From Coriobacteriales bacterium (GTDB taxonomy: Bacteria > Actinomycetota > Coriobacteriia > Coriobacteriales > UBA8131): 64,000 nt of DNA. Below, piece by piece: positions 1 through 10,543 of this stretch. The position numbers and the translations under genes are program-made. Below the pieces are notes generated by a model. That model saw only the letters and a list, made by a program, of their open reading frames with translations. It did no database searches and was not told the DNA's origin. The stretch is taken from positions 62,001 to 126,000 of the forward strand of contig JAITDU010000048.1 in the NCBI GenBank assembly GCA_031282405.1. Reading direction: 5' to 3'. Positions within the stretch are counted from its first letter, which is position 1, and each line of letters begins with the position of its first letter.

Positions 1-3000
1 CGGCCGATACGAGGCAATGTGGCCTTTTTGGGAGGACCCCTGCAATACCTCCCCGAGCTACGTAAACGCTTCGTTCTTACCTTGAACCTAGCGCCAGGGC
101 AGATCATCACACCCGATAACGCGCATCTGTTTGTGGCTACCGGTGCCGCTTTGGCCCAGGCCCACGAAGTCCAACGAGCGACCCACGCCCAAATGGGCGC
201 TCGTTCGGACAACACTGCTCCGAGCGAATCTTTATATCTAACGCTGCCGCAGATACGCTCTCGCCTTAGGAATCTGGGAGATGCCCAAGGCAGCGAAATC
301 GCCCGTCTGGAACCGCTGTTTGTCGACGAGGAGGACTACCGGAGCTTTTTACAAAGACACAATGAGGCCACGGTTCCCACGGCCTCTATCGATGATTATC
401 GCGGCAGGGCCTTTTTGGGTATTGATGCCGGTTCCACGACGTTTAAAATCGTACTCGTTGGTTCCAGCGGAGAATTACTATTACAATATTATACGAGTAA
501 TCAAGGCGATGTTCTGGCCACCGCCCAAGTGGCTCTTGCCTGGCTTTACGAACAGTTGCCCAAAGATCCCATCACCGACGAGGCGCTCGTTACGATAGGC
601 CACACAACGGTTACCGGTTATGGCGAGGGCCTTTTGCGAGAAGCTCTGCAATGCGACAGTGGCGAGATCGAGACCATCGCCCATCTACGCGGTGCTCAGG
701 AACTCTTGAGCGACGTCGAGTTTATCTTGGATATTGGGGGGCAGGACATGAAATGCCTTCGTGTCCACAATGGGGTTATCGACCACATCATGCTCAACGA
801 GGCCTGCAGCAGCGGTTGTGGTTCGTTCATCGAGAGCTTTGCGTTGTCGATGGGTATGAGTGTCAAGGAGTTCGCGGCCGGTGCCATCCAGGCAAAAAAC
901 CCCGTAGATCTGGGCAGCCGGTGTACGGTATTCATGAACTCGCGCGTCAAACAGGCTCAAAAGGAAGGCTCAACCGTCGGCGACATCTCGGCCGGACTGT
1001 CGTATTCTGTGATAAAAAACGCACTGTTCAAGGTAATCAAGCTGCGTGACCCCAAAGATGTGGGTGATAAGGTCATTGTCCAGGGCGGAACGTTTCTAAA
1101 CGACGCCGTGCTGCGCGCCTTTGAGTTATTGAGCGGTAAGACGGCCGTACGCCCAAACATCGCCGGTACCATGGGGGCCTTCGGCGCGGCGCTGCTGGCC
1201 AAGGATCGCTATGAGGCGGCGGCTGACCTAAACGGCCCGGAGCTTCTTTCTCCCGATGTCTCTGAAAACACATCCCGTGCCAAGTCGCCCAGTGTATCTG
1301 CTTTACTCTCTGCCGCTGAGCTGCGCGCCTTAAAGGTTACCCACAAAACCACGCGTTGCAAGGCCTGTTCCAACGCGTGTTTGCTTACCGTAAGCAGCTT
1401 TGGCATAAACCCCGAGACCGGACGCTCACGACGCTTTATCACCGGCAATCGCTGCGAAAAAGGCGTGGGCTTAAAGCCCACCCAGGCCGACCTGCCCAAC
1501 ATCTTTGCATACAAATATCAGCGGCTCTTTGCCGGCAGCGCACAAAACCCCTACCACCCCTTGAGTCCCGAGGATGCCCACAGACCGACTGTGGGTTTGC
1601 CCCGCGTGCTGAATATGTATGAGAACTACCCGTTTTGGTTTACCCTGTTCAAACAGTTGGGCTTTGCCACCGTGCTCAGCAGCGAGACAAACAAAGATAC
1701 CTATGAGGCCGGGCTGGAATCTATGCCCTCTGAGAGCGTCTGTTATCCGGCCAAGCTGGCACACGGTCATATCATGGAATTGCTGCGACCTCAGACGGGG
1801 GTAGACCTTGTCTTTATGCCCTGTATCCGCCATGAGCGCCAAGAGGATCCCGGGGCACCTAATCACTTTAACTGTCCTATAGTCGTAAGTTATCCCGAGG
1901 TCATCAAGCTCAATGTAGACGAAATCGGCCAGCCCGATACAAAGGCGGTGTTCCTCAATCCGTTTTTGCCGTACGACAGCCGCGAGCTTTTGCCCAAGCG
2001 CCTGCACAACATGCTGGCAAAGTTCTGGCAGGAGCACCCCGATGCCAAGGGCTCGCCTCCCACACGGGCCGAGATCGAGCAGGCCGTAGCGGCAGCTTGG
2101 GAGGAGGATGAGCGTTTTAAGACCGACATCCAAACAGAGGGCCAGCGGGTTTTAGATTGGATGCAGGCCACGAATACCCACGGCATCGTGCTGGCCGGAC
2201 GTCCTTATCACCTTGACCCCGAGATCAATCATGCCATACCGGAACTGCTTGCCGGCTTTGGCATGGCTGTACTTACCGAGGATTCGGTCTCGCACCTTAT
2301 CAAGCCCGAGCGCCCCCTGCGCGTCGTGGATCAATGGATGTACCATACCCGACTGTATGCGGCAGCCAAGCTCGTCACGACCCGCCCCGACCTGGATCTG
2401 ATACAGTTGAACAGTTTTGGGTGTGGCCTGGATGCCATCACTACCGATCAGGTACAGGAGATACTGGAACCGGCCGGCAAGATTTATACCGTGTTAAAAA
2501 TTGATGAGATATCCAATCTTGGGGCGGCGCGTATCCGTGTGCGCTCGTTGTTGGCAGCGCTGCAAGATCAAGGCGTGGTCGGACAGAATGGACAAAGAGA
2601 ATACACGGGTCAACGGGGGCATAGTGAGAGCAATTTGGCTTGTCGGTCTCGGCCTGGTGACACGGGCCTGTCGACGGCATGTGCCAAGCCGCAGTTCACC
2701 GAAGCGATGAAAGCTCAGCGCTATACGATACTGGCGCCCCAGATGGCGCCGATCCACTTTAGCCTGCTTAAAAGTGTCTTCGACTTTGGCGGCTATAACC
2801 TGGAGCTTTTACCCTCGGTCGACCAAGGTGCCGTGGAGGCCGGACTCAAATACGCCAATAATGACGTGTGCTATCCTTCGATACTGGTAACAGGTCAGGT
2901 CATGGAGGCCGTTACCTCCGGCAAATATGACCTGGACAAGACCGCGGTCATCATCACCCAAACCGGTGGCGGTTGTAGAGCCACAAACTACATCGGTCTG

Positions 3001-3942
3001 ATCCGCAAAGCGCTCAAACAGGTCGGTGCCGAACAGATCCCCGTCATCGGGTTAAGTTTTCATAAGGGGTTGGGCGAGACGAACCCCGGTTTTAAGGTCA
3101 CACCGGATCTGCTGCGTCGGGCAGCTTACGCCTTTTTCTACGGCGACCTTTTGATGCAATGCCTGTATCGCACACGACCTTACGAAGCCGTACACGGCTC
3201 AGCAGAGCAGGCCTTTGAACGCTGGATGGCTGTATGTCGCGAACAGATCTGCTCCAAGGTCAACCGACGAATATTCAACCGCACCGCCCGAAAAATTGTT
3301 AAAGAATTTGACAATTTAGAACTTGTCGGTGAGGGACAAAAGCCTCGCGTCGGAGTCGTCGGCGAGATACTGGTCAAGTTCCACCCTACCGCGAACAACG
3401 GCATCGTCGACCTTATCGAATCCGAGGGTTGCGAATGTGTGGTACCCGGCCTCACTGAGTTTTTCCTGTTTGGCATCAGTGGCGGCATCTGGCAACACCG
3501 CGAACTCACCAAGCCGCTCAAAAGCGAACTGGGCACCCGGGCCTCGTTAGCGATGATCCGGCTGTGGCGGGCCCCGTTAAACCGTACGTTGCGCAAATCG
3601 CGGCGCTTTTCTCCCCCGGCAAACATCTATGAACTCGCTGAATATGCCCGCGAGATATTGAGTCTGTGCAACTCCATGGGAGAAGGCTGGCTCTTGACTG
3701 CAGAAATGGTAGAGCTAATCAAAAGCGGCGCCCCAAACATCGTCTGTACCCAGCCCTTTGCCTGTCTGCCCAACCATGTTACCGGCAAGGGGGTCATCAA
3801 GGAGTTGCGACGGCGCTATCGGCACAGCAACATCGTAGCGGTGGACTATGATCCCGGCGCCAGCGAGGTCAACCAACTCAATCGTATCAAGCTGATGATC
3901 AGTGTGGCAAAGGCAAATTTTGCCACGCAACAGTCAGCATGA
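1..3942 (+). CDS. Acyl-CoA dehydratase activase / 2-hydroxyglutaryl-CoA dehydratase-type protein (BadF/BadG/BcrA/BcrD ATPase family), 5'-truncated by window edge
   Basis: Frame is open from base 1 (RPIRGNVAFLGGPLQYLPELRKRF...), which reads as the end of a first activase ATPase domain. A second ATPase domain (FLGIDAGSTTFKIVLV, DIGGQDMK, CSSGCGSFIE) and dehydratase-like C-terminal regions follow. Confidence 0.9.
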   Translation, partial: RPIRGNVAFLGGPLQYLPELRKRFVLTLNLAPGQIITPDNAHLFVATGAALAQAHEVQRATHAQMGARSDNTAPSESLYLTLPQIRSRLRNLGDAQGSEIARLEPLFVDEEDYRSFLQRHNEATVPTASIDDYRGRAFLGIDAGSTTFKIVLVGSSGELLLQYYTSNQGDVLATAQVALAWLYEQLPKDPITDEALVTIGHTTVTGYGEGLLREALQCDSGEIETIAHLRGAQELLSDVEFILDIGGQDMKCLRVHNGVIDHIMLNEACSSGCGSFIESFALSMGMSVKEFAAGAIQAKNPVDLGSRCTVFMNSRVKQAQKEGSTVGDISAGLSYSVIKNALFKVIKLRDPKDVGDKVIVQGGTFLNDAVLRAFELLSGKTAVRPNIAGTMGAFGAALLAKDRYEAAADLNGPELLSPDVSENTSRAKSPSVSALLSAAELRALKVTHKTTRCKACSNACLLTVSSFGINPETGRSRRFITGNRCEKGVGLKPTQADLPNIFAYKYQRLFAGSAQNPYHPLSPEDAHRPTVGLPRVLNMYENYPFWFTLFKQLGFATVLSSETNKDTYEAGLESMPSESVCYPAKLAHGHIMELLRPQTGVDLVFMPCIRHERQEDPGAPNHFNCPIVVSYPEVIKLNVDEIGQPDTKAVFLNPFLPYDSRELLPKRLHNMLAKFWQEHPDAKGSPPTRAEIEQAVAAAWEEDERFKTDIQTEGQRVLDWMQATNTHGIVLAGRPYHLDPEINHAIPELLAGFGMAVLTEDSVSHLIKPERPLRVVDQWMYHTRLYAAAKLVTTRPDLDLIQLNSFGCGLDAITTDQVQEILEPAGKIYTVLKIDEISNLGAARIRVRSLLAALQDQGVVGQNGQREYTGQRGHSESNLACRSRPGDTGLSTACAKPQFTEAMKAQRYTILAPQMAPIHFSLLKSVFDFGGYNLELLPSVDQGAVEAGLKYANNDVCYPSILVTGQVMEAVTSGKYDLDKTAVIITQTGGGCRATNYIGLIRKALKQVGAEQIPVIGLSFHKGLGETNPGFKVTPDLLRRAAYAFFYGDLLMQCLYRTRPYEAVHGSAEQAFERWMAVCREQICSKVNRRIFNRTARKIVKEFDNLELVGEGQKPRVGVVGEILVKFHPTANNGIVDLIESEGCECVVPGLTEFFLFGISGGIWQHRELTKPLKSELGTRASLAMIRLWRAPLNRTLRKSRRFSPPANIYELAEYAREILSLCNSMGEGWLLTAEMVELIKSGAPNIVCTQPFACLPNHVTGKGVIKELRRRYRHSNIVAVDYDPGASEVNQLNRIKLMISVAKANFATQQSA

Positions 3943-4027
3943 GCGAAGGGTGTCTTGAGTCAAGATAAAGAAGTGCCGCGTTATATCCGCGCTGTTTATG
4001 GGATAATTCTGGTCAGACGAACCTGAT

Positions 4028-7000
4028 ATGAGAGACCAGATGCCAAACGATACCGACTCAGCCCACAGCATGACCGCTGTCGACACAGCCCTTGCCCAAC
4101 TCAATGCCGAGCAAAGATTGGCAGTAGAAACCCTGGATGGACCGGTGTTGGTAGTGGCCGGTCCGGGCACCGGCAAAACCCAACTATTGAGCCTGCGTGT
4201 GGTTACTATCCTGCGCAATCGCGATGTCTTGCCTAAGAATATCCTCTGTCTGACCTATACGAACGCCGGTGTCGAAGCCATGACGAAACGCCTGGCCGGT
4301 TTTATCGGTCGCGACGCCTATGGCGTGCGCATAGCCACCTTTCATAGCTTTGCCGAGGCCATCTTCAACGAGTACCCTCAATTTTTTGAGCGCAGCGCCT
4401 TGGACAGCGCCATAACAGCGCTACAAATTGATACCATAATTGCTAAATTTTTAGACAGTTTATCGATCAGCGACCCACTTTATCAGGCACCACAGATGGG
4501 AGTCAACCGCAATCTCAAGGCCGTCGTCAGTTTCATATCCAGTTTCAAGCGATCCGGTCTGACAGTCGAGCAGCTGGAGAATATACTCAATCAGAACCGG
4601 GAAGCCTGCGCCTACATTGCCGCAGATCCCCGGATCAAAGAACTCATTAACACGAATATGAACCTGGGTAAAACCGAGAAATTGGCACTGTGCGCGCAAC
4701 TGCAAGACACCATCGCCGAGATAGCAAGTGCGGCACCACAAAAACTGACGCAGCCGCTGGTTGCGACTCCCGGCATCTATATACCCTTGATAACGTACTT
4801 TGCCCGAGAGTTTGGCAACGAGCCGTTATGCGATGATCTTAGTTCACGCGGCAGCACTGCCCGGCTGAGCGAACTCAAACGGGCATTTTTCAAAAAGGAT
4901 GCCTCCGGTCATCTGGTACTCAAGGCCCACGACGAAGCCGAGCGGATGTTGTCGATGCTGGCCCTCTACAGTCGTTATCAGCAGCATCTGAGCGAACATC
5001 ATAAGCACGACTTTGACGACATGATCCTCGACGCTATCTTTGCTATAGAGCATCATCCGGAGTTACGCCATCAGCTTATCGACACCTATCAATACCTCTT
5101 GGTTGACGAGTTCCAGGATACCAACGGTTCACAAATGCGGCTGCTCGACTTGATATGTGGCTTTACGAATGAGGGAGAAGTGCCGGGTGGCGAAGTGCCG
5201 GGTGGCGGCGTTTCTGCCGCGGGCACTGACGACACTACTGACAGCAGGCTTCTTCCCAATATCATGGTAGTTGGCGATGACGATCAGGCCATCATGCGCT
5301 TCCAGGGGGCCAGTGTGGAGTATATCAACCAGTTCGAGAACCACTACAAACCGGGCAGCGTCAAACGTATTGTACTCAAACAGAATTACCGTTCCACACC
5401 AGCGATAGTCAATCTGGCTGGCACGGTTGTAAACCAGATAAGCAACCGCTCGGCAGCAAGCAGACAGGAAAAACAGCTCGTGGCCGCCAAAACAGGCAAC
5501 GCGGACCGCAACTCGCACAGTGCGATCAACGCTCCGGACAACGCAGGCGTGAGACAAGATGGCACAAACGCTGAACAAGACGGCTCAAGCGTTGAGCCTT
5601 TGGATTTGGTAGCTCGGATTTATCCCAACAAAGATTTACAGTATTTTGAGGTGGCCCGGGATATTGCGCAGCTTCTGGATGCCGGATTCCTTGCGCAGGC
5701 CGCCGACCCTGCCACCGCACTGGCGATCGTCGCCTCGCGCCACGTGAGCCTGACGGCGATGATACCTTATCTTAACCACTTTGGCGTACCCTTTGAATAT
5801 GTGCGCCGCTCCAGTCTGGCCCATGTGGCCTCGGCACAGACGTTGTTCGCCTGTATGCGCTTTGCGGCTGCCGTGTCGCGCGCGCGCTTTGATTACGCAC
5901 AGCAGTACCTGCCACAGATACTGGCGGCACCGGAGTTTGGCATACCTGCCGTGGATTTTTTGCGCTTTGCCCTGGCGGTCAGGGCAACAAAGAAAAGCTG
6001 GCTGGAGGCATTGCTGTTTTGCAGTCAACACAAAAGGCGAGAAAAATCCCCAGCCGGACAGGCCGGGCAAACCATGCAAGCCGAGCAGGTCAAACAGGTC
6101 AAACAGGCCGAGCAAGCCGTACAGACTGAACCGAATAAGCAGGCCGAACAAGAACTGATAGCCAGCGCCGGCCCAGCACTGATGACCCTGTTTGCCTATG
6201 TGCAGGATACGGCGGCCAAAGCTGCCAGCCAAACGCTGAGAGATGCCCTGCTCACCCTGGCAAAACCACTGATCGCGCATTACGATGCTATGAGCAAAAA
6301 CGATCCTTACGCGCTCATGGAACTGAACTACAGTCTGGCCGCTCTGCTCAAGTTTGCCACAGAGGAGCGGGGCGAGCCAGGCTCTCTGGGACCTTCGTCA
6401 CGCCTGGCCGATCTTGTAGAACTGTTGGATCAAGCTGAGCGTTACGACTATAAGATCGACATTGCCATCCCGCTGGCTCAAAGCGATGCCATCACCCTTT
6501 GCAGCGCTCATGGCTCAAAAGGCCTGGAGTTTGACAAGGTCTATCTTATCGATGCCGACCAACGGACCTGGCACAACAAGGAATCCGGCGAGGCCATATC
6601 AGCCTCCAATCTGCTGTTTGGCACCAGCAAGGATGCCAATGACACACGCCGGCTTTTGTACGTAGCGCTCTCGCGCGCCCGGTACCAGATTCAGGCATCT
6701 ACCGGCGGCAGTGACATCGTCGGCGAGCTTTTGGACAGCTATGAACAAGAGCGGGTCAAACCGGACGCACAGGAAAGCGCCATTCAGGCACAGGTAGACT
6801 GGCAGCAAAGCTATTATCCCCAAAATCCCGATCTGCTCACCCTGTTCAAGCCCATCTTGAACAAACTCAGGCTCTCGCCATCGCTGCTGAACAGCTTTGT
6901 CGCCTACGATCCGGCGCGCCATGACCACCGCGACTTCATCCTGGACCGGGTAGTACGCCTACCTGAGCGTCCCTCAGTTGCGCGGGAGTTTGGCACACTC

Positions 7001-7723
7001 ATGCACCAGTTCATGGAAGATTATATCAACCGGGTGCTTAAGGCCGGGTCCTTGAGCCTGGAACACCTAAAGGCGCGTACGCTCGCGCGGCTGAATGGTC
7101 TGGATCTGGGCAAAGAGGATAAGCGGCAGATGGAAGAGCGTCTTGATGCCGTCATCGCACAGTTTTTGCCGCACTTTTGCGAATTGATCCGTGGCGAGCT
7201 AAGATCTGAGCAGTGGTTTTCCACTGAGTTAGACGGCGTGCCCGTAACAGGCAAAAGCGATCTGTTGGAGTTCGACCGTGCTCATAAGCGGATCACTGTC
7301 TATGATTTCAAAACCGGTAAACCGGGAGATAAGACCGCCGGATACACCCGTCAGCTCCAATTCTACAAGCTACTTATCGAGAACCTGCCCGAGTATGACG
7401 GATATACCGTGACTGCCGGCGCGGACCTGTTCATTGAGCCGATCAAAGCCTACAATTGGCAGATAGCGCCGGTGGAGTATACTCCCATTGGCACTGAAGA
7501 GCTTGAGCATCTGCGTTGGCTGATCAAAGCGGTTTGGGCTCGACTGCAAAGCGGACACTTCGACACCTCGGGCTTTGAAGATTCGCCGCACAAAGCCGCG
7601 GTTTTATCGGGCAACACGAAGAGCAACGGCGAGCCCAAAACACCCAAGAAGTCAGAACTACAGGCGGCTTTTGAACAATGGTTGATAGACGAATACCGAA
7701 GGGTGATTATTGACAATGACTGA
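4028..7723 (+). CDS. UvrD/PcrA-like ATP-dependent DNA helicase with C-terminal RecB-like PD-(D/E)XK nuclease domain
   Basis: Walker A VVAGPGTGKTQLL, LVDEFQDTN, VVGDDDQAIMRFQGA, QNYRSTPAIV, SAHGSKGLEFDKVYLI, and nuclease motif KSDLLEF...YDFKTGKP. Confidence 0.92.
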   Translation: MRDQMPNDTDSAHSMTAVDTALAQLNAEQRLAVETLDGPVLVVAGPGTGKTQLLSLRVVTILRNRDVLPKNILCLTYTNAGVEAMTKRLAGFIGRDAYGVRIATFHSFAEAIFNEYPQFFERSALDSAITALQIDTIIAKFLDSLSISDPLYQAPQMGVNRNLKAVVSFISSFKRSGLTVEQLENILNQNREACAYIAADPRIKELINTNMNLGKTEKLALCAQLQDTIAEIASAAPQKLTQPLVATPGIYIPLITYFAREFGNEPLCDDLSSRGSTARLSELKRAFFKKDASGHLVLKAHDEAERMLSMLALYSRYQQHLSEHHKHDFDDMILDAIFAIEHHPELRHQLIDTYQYLLVDEFQDTNGSQMRLLDLICGFTNEGEVPGGEVPGGGVSAAGTDDTTDSRLLPNIMVVGDDDQAIMRFQGASVEYINQFENHYKPGSVKRIVLKQNYRSTPAIVNLAGTVVNQISNRSAASRQEKQLVAAKTGNADRNSHSAINAPDNAGVRQDGTNAEQDGSSVEPLDLVARIYPNKDLQYFEVARDIAQLLDAGFLAQAADPATALAIVASRHVSLTAMIPYLNHFGVPFEYVRRSSLAHVASAQTLFACMRFAAAVSRARFDYAQQYLPQILAAPEFGIPAVDFLRFALAVRATKKSWLEALLFCSQHKRREKSPAGQAGQTMQAEQVKQVKQAEQAVQTEPNKQAEQELIASAGPALMTLFAYVQDTAAKAASQTLRDALLTLAKPLIAHYDAMSKNDPYALMELNYSLAALLKFATEERGEPGSLGPSSRLADLVELLDQAERYDYKIDIAIPLAQSDAITLCSAHGSKGLEFDKVYLIDADQRTWHNKESGEAISASNLLFGTSKDANDTRRLLYVALSRARYQIQASTGGSDIVGELLDSYEQERVKPDAQESAIQAQVDWQQSYYPQNPDLLTLFKPILNKLRLSPSLLNSFVAYDPARHDHRDFILDRVVRLPERPSVAREFGTLMHQFMEDYINRVLKAGSLSLEHLKARTLARLNGLDLGKEDKRQMEERLDAVIAQFLPHFCELIRGELRSEQWFSTELDGVPVTGKSDLLEFDRAHKRITVYDFKTGKPGDKTAGYTRQLQFYKLLIENLPEYDGYTVTAGADLFIEPIKAYNWQIAPVEYTPIGTEELEHLRWLIKAVWARLQSGHFDTSGFEDSPHKAAVLSGNTKSNGEPKTPKKSELQAAFEQWLIDEYRRVIIDND

Positions 7724-8702
7724 TGAACACGTCGCTGATTTGGCACAAAGTGGGATTGTGTTTGACGACGCGGGCCTCGTACCCATTGCCGAGCGTGTGC
7801 GCAAGGCTGTGGAGTATATAGATGAGCAGCTGCGCACTGCTGCTGCGACCGAGCACTTCTCGCCTCGCATCGCTCTTATCACCGGCTCGGGGCTGAGTAA
7901 GCTGGCGCAAAGCATCGATGTAGTAGTTTCTTTGGACTATGCCGCAATTCCGTATTTTCCCAGGACCGGCATGCGTGGTCACCCCGGCAAGCTGCTGTTT
8001 GGTGTCCTGTCCGGTCAGCAGGTGGTGTGTTTCCAGGGCCGACTGCATACCTACGAGGGACACTCAGCATTGATGACGGCTTTCCCGGTGCTGGTTGCCC
8101 GCGTTTTGGGCGCACAAACAGTGATCATAACCAATGCCGCCGGCGCGATCAACACCGAGTTTGACGTCGGGCAGATTATGTTGATAAACGATCATATTAA
8201 CTTATCCGGCCAAAATCCCATCCACTTTAACGATGTCTGGGGATTAGGCGATGTATTTAAGGCGAGCAGAGAGGCGAACAGAGCTGCCTTCAATATTGAC
8301 GCTGCTCATACGTCGACTGTTCCCAATCTTGACATGACCTTTGCCTACACGCCGGCTTTGCGCGAGACGGCTTTACAGGTAGCCGCCGAAGAGGGCATCA
8401 TCTTACAACAGGGAGTTTATGTAGGGGTCCGCGGTGCCAGTTTTGAGACCCCGGCCGAGATACGGGCCTTTCGTATCCTGGGCGCCGATGCCGTAGGCAT
8501 GTCCAGTGTCCATGAAACAACCACGGCGGTGTATCTGGGCATGCATGTACTGGGGCTCTCGTTGCTCACAAATATGGCGGCAGGTACTACAAAGGCGGCC
8601 ATCAGTCCCGACGACATCATGAACATCTCTACAGCCAGCACCGCCATGCTCACAACTCTGGTCGAGCGGGTCATCGCCCGACACCTCTCGCCAATTCTGT
8701 AA
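7716..8702 (+). CDS. Purine nucleoside phosphorylase (trimeric PNP family)
   Basis: ALITGSGLSKLA, GRLHTYEGHS, ITNAAGAIN, VGVRGASFETPAEIRAFRILGADAVGMSSVHE. The ATG overlaps the helicase stop. Confidence 0.92.
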   Translation: MTDEHVADLAQSGIVFDDAGLVPIAERVRKAVEYIDEQLRTAAATEHFSPRIALITGSGLSKLAQSIDVVVSLDYAAIPYFPRTGMRGHPGKLLFGVLSGQQVVCFQGRLHTYEGHSALMTAFPVLVARVLGAQTVIITNAAGAINTEFDVGQIMLINDHINLSGQNPIHFNDVWGLGDVFKASREANRAAFNIDAAHTSTVPNLDMTFAYTPALRETALQVAAEEGIILQQGVYVGVRGASFETPAEIRAFRILGADAVGMSSVHETTTAVYLGMHVLGLSLLTNMAAGTTKAAISPDDIMNISTASTAMLTTLVERVIARHLSPIL

Positions 8703-8866
8703 ATTTTGTGGAGATTTTAATGCGTGGGTCACACTCAAAGACATTAAGTGGTACATTGATAGGAAACTTTTTTTGTGTGGCAAAATGCGCTGAGGAAGAC
8801 ACCAGGCCACTGTGAGAAACGCCACCGCAAGACAAAAGGCCACTGTACGATACCGAGGAGGTTATC

Positions 8867-10435
8867 ATGGCAAAATCGAAAGATGACAAACCCCAGGGCC
8901 CTGCTCCACTCAAAACGCCCGAAACCGACCATAAGCTCACTACTGCTGCAGGAGCGCCGGTGCCTAACAACACCGACGTGATGACCGCAGGCAAGCTTGG
9001 GCCGGTGCTCTTGCAGGATGTCTGGCATCTGGAGAAGATGGCACACTTTACCCGCGAAAACATTCCCGAGCGACGCATGCACGCTAAGGGCTCCGGCGCC
9101 TTTGGCACCTTTACGGTCACACACGACATCAGCGCGTACACCTGTGCCAGTGTCTTTGAAGGCGTGGGAAAGCAGACCCCCGTATTTGTGCGTTTTTCTA
9201 CCGTGGCCGGTGAGCGAGGCGCTGCTGACGCCGAGCGCGACATTCGTGGTTTTGCCACGAAGTTTTACACCGACCAGGGCAACTGGGATCTTGTGGGTAA
9301 CAACACGCCGGTGTTTTTCATCCGCGACCCACACAAGTTCTCTGACCTCAATCGCGCGGTGCACCGCGACCCCAAGACCAACCTGCGCAGCGCACAGAAC
9401 AATTGGGATTTCTGGAGTTGCCTGCCCGAGGCTATTCATCAAGTCACCATTGTGATGAGCGACCGTGGCATCCCGGTAGGCTATCGCAATATGCATGGTT
9501 TTGGCAGCCACACCTTCTCATTTATCAACAAGGACAAAAAACGTGTCTGGTGTAAGTTCCACTGGGTGTGCCAACAGGGAATCAAGAACTACAGCGACGC
9601 CGAGGCCGCAGAGGTCGTGGCACACGACCGCGAGAGCTCCCAGACCGATCTGTTCAACGCCATTGAAGCGGGCGATTTTCCCACATGGGAACTCAACGTC
9701 CAGATAATGACCGAGGAACAGGCACAAAAACACCCCGAAAGTCCCTTTGATATTACGAAGGTCTGGAAGCACGGCGATTATCCACTGATGCCGGTGGGCA
9801 CACTGGAGCTCAATCGTAACCCCGAGAACTACTTTGTCGATGTCGAGCAGGCGGCGTTCAATCCGGCTAACGTGGTTCCGGGCATTAGCTACTCGCCCGA
9901 CAAACTTTTGCAGGGCCGTCTGTTTGCTTACGGTGATGCCCACCGCTACCGCCTGGGTGTGAACAACGACCTGATTCCGGTAAACAGACCTTTGGTGCCT
10001 ACACATTCGTATCACCGTGACGGCCAGATGCGTGTTGATGCCAACTACGGAGCTGCGGCCGGTTATACGCCAAATTCTGTTGGTGAATGGGTTGAGCAGA
10101 CTGAATTTGCCGGTACAATAGATCCGCCTTTGCCGCTGGATGGCGCAGCTGACCGCTACAGCCCCTATATTGATGATGATTGCTTCCACCAGCCGGGCGA
10201 TCTGTGGCGTCTGTTAACTTCAGAAAAGAAGCTTTTGCTCATTGATAACACCGCGCGCAATATTGAGCCGGTAACCCAAAACATCAAAGACCGACACGCC
10301 GCGCATTGCTATTTGTGCGACCCAGACTATGGTATGGCGATCGCCGAGGCTATTGGTGTGGAAACCACGTGGATGCAGGACCTAGCGGCGATGCCGCTCG
10401 ACGAACGATTGGCAGCTACAGTAACTAAACCATAG
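8867..10435 (+). CDS. katA: Heme catalase (clade with NADPH-type small subunit architecture)
   Basis: [49 protein letters not shown] and downstream catalase motifs. RBS gaggagg upstream. Confidence 0.95.
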   Translation: MAKSKDDKPQGPAPLKTPETDHKLTTAAGAPVPNNTDVMTAGKLGPVLLQDVWHLEKMAHFTRENIPERRMHAKGSGAFGTFTVTHDISAYTCASVFEGVGKQTPVFVRFSTVAGERGAADAERDIRGFATKFYTDQGNWDLVGNNTPVFFIRDPHKFSDLNRAVHRDPKTNLRSAQNNWDFWSCLPEAIHQVTIVMSDRGIPVGYRNMHGFGSHTFSFINKDKKRVWCKFHWVCQQGIKNYSDAEAAEVVAHDRESSQTDLFNAIEAGDFPTWELNVQIMTEEQAQKHPESPFDITKVWKHGDYPLMPVGTLELNRNPENYFVDVEQAAFNPANVVPGISYSPDKLLQGRLFAYGDAHRYRLGVNNDLIPVNRPLVPTHSYHRDGQMRVDANYGAAAGYTPNSVGEWVEQTEFAGTIDPPLPLDGAADRYSPYIDDDCFHQPGDLWRLLTSEKKLLLIDNTARNIEPVTQNIKDRHAAHCYLCDPDYGMAIAEAIGVETTWMQDLAAMPLDERLAATVTKP

Positions 10436-10478
10436 GAGATAATCAGACGATAGATAGATGATAGGTGGGCTGTCCGTA

Positions 10479-10513
10479 ATCGGAATGACCAGCACTACGC
10501 TGGCCATTCCGAT
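10479..10513. terminator. Strong stem-loop between katA and the LuxR gene
   Basis: atcggaatgaccagc-actac-gctggccattccgat: 15-nt arms with one mismatch, 5-nt loop, no clear T-run. Confidence 0.55.
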
Positions 10514-10543
10514 GGTGGCCTTGTAATAACTGAACGGCAAAAA

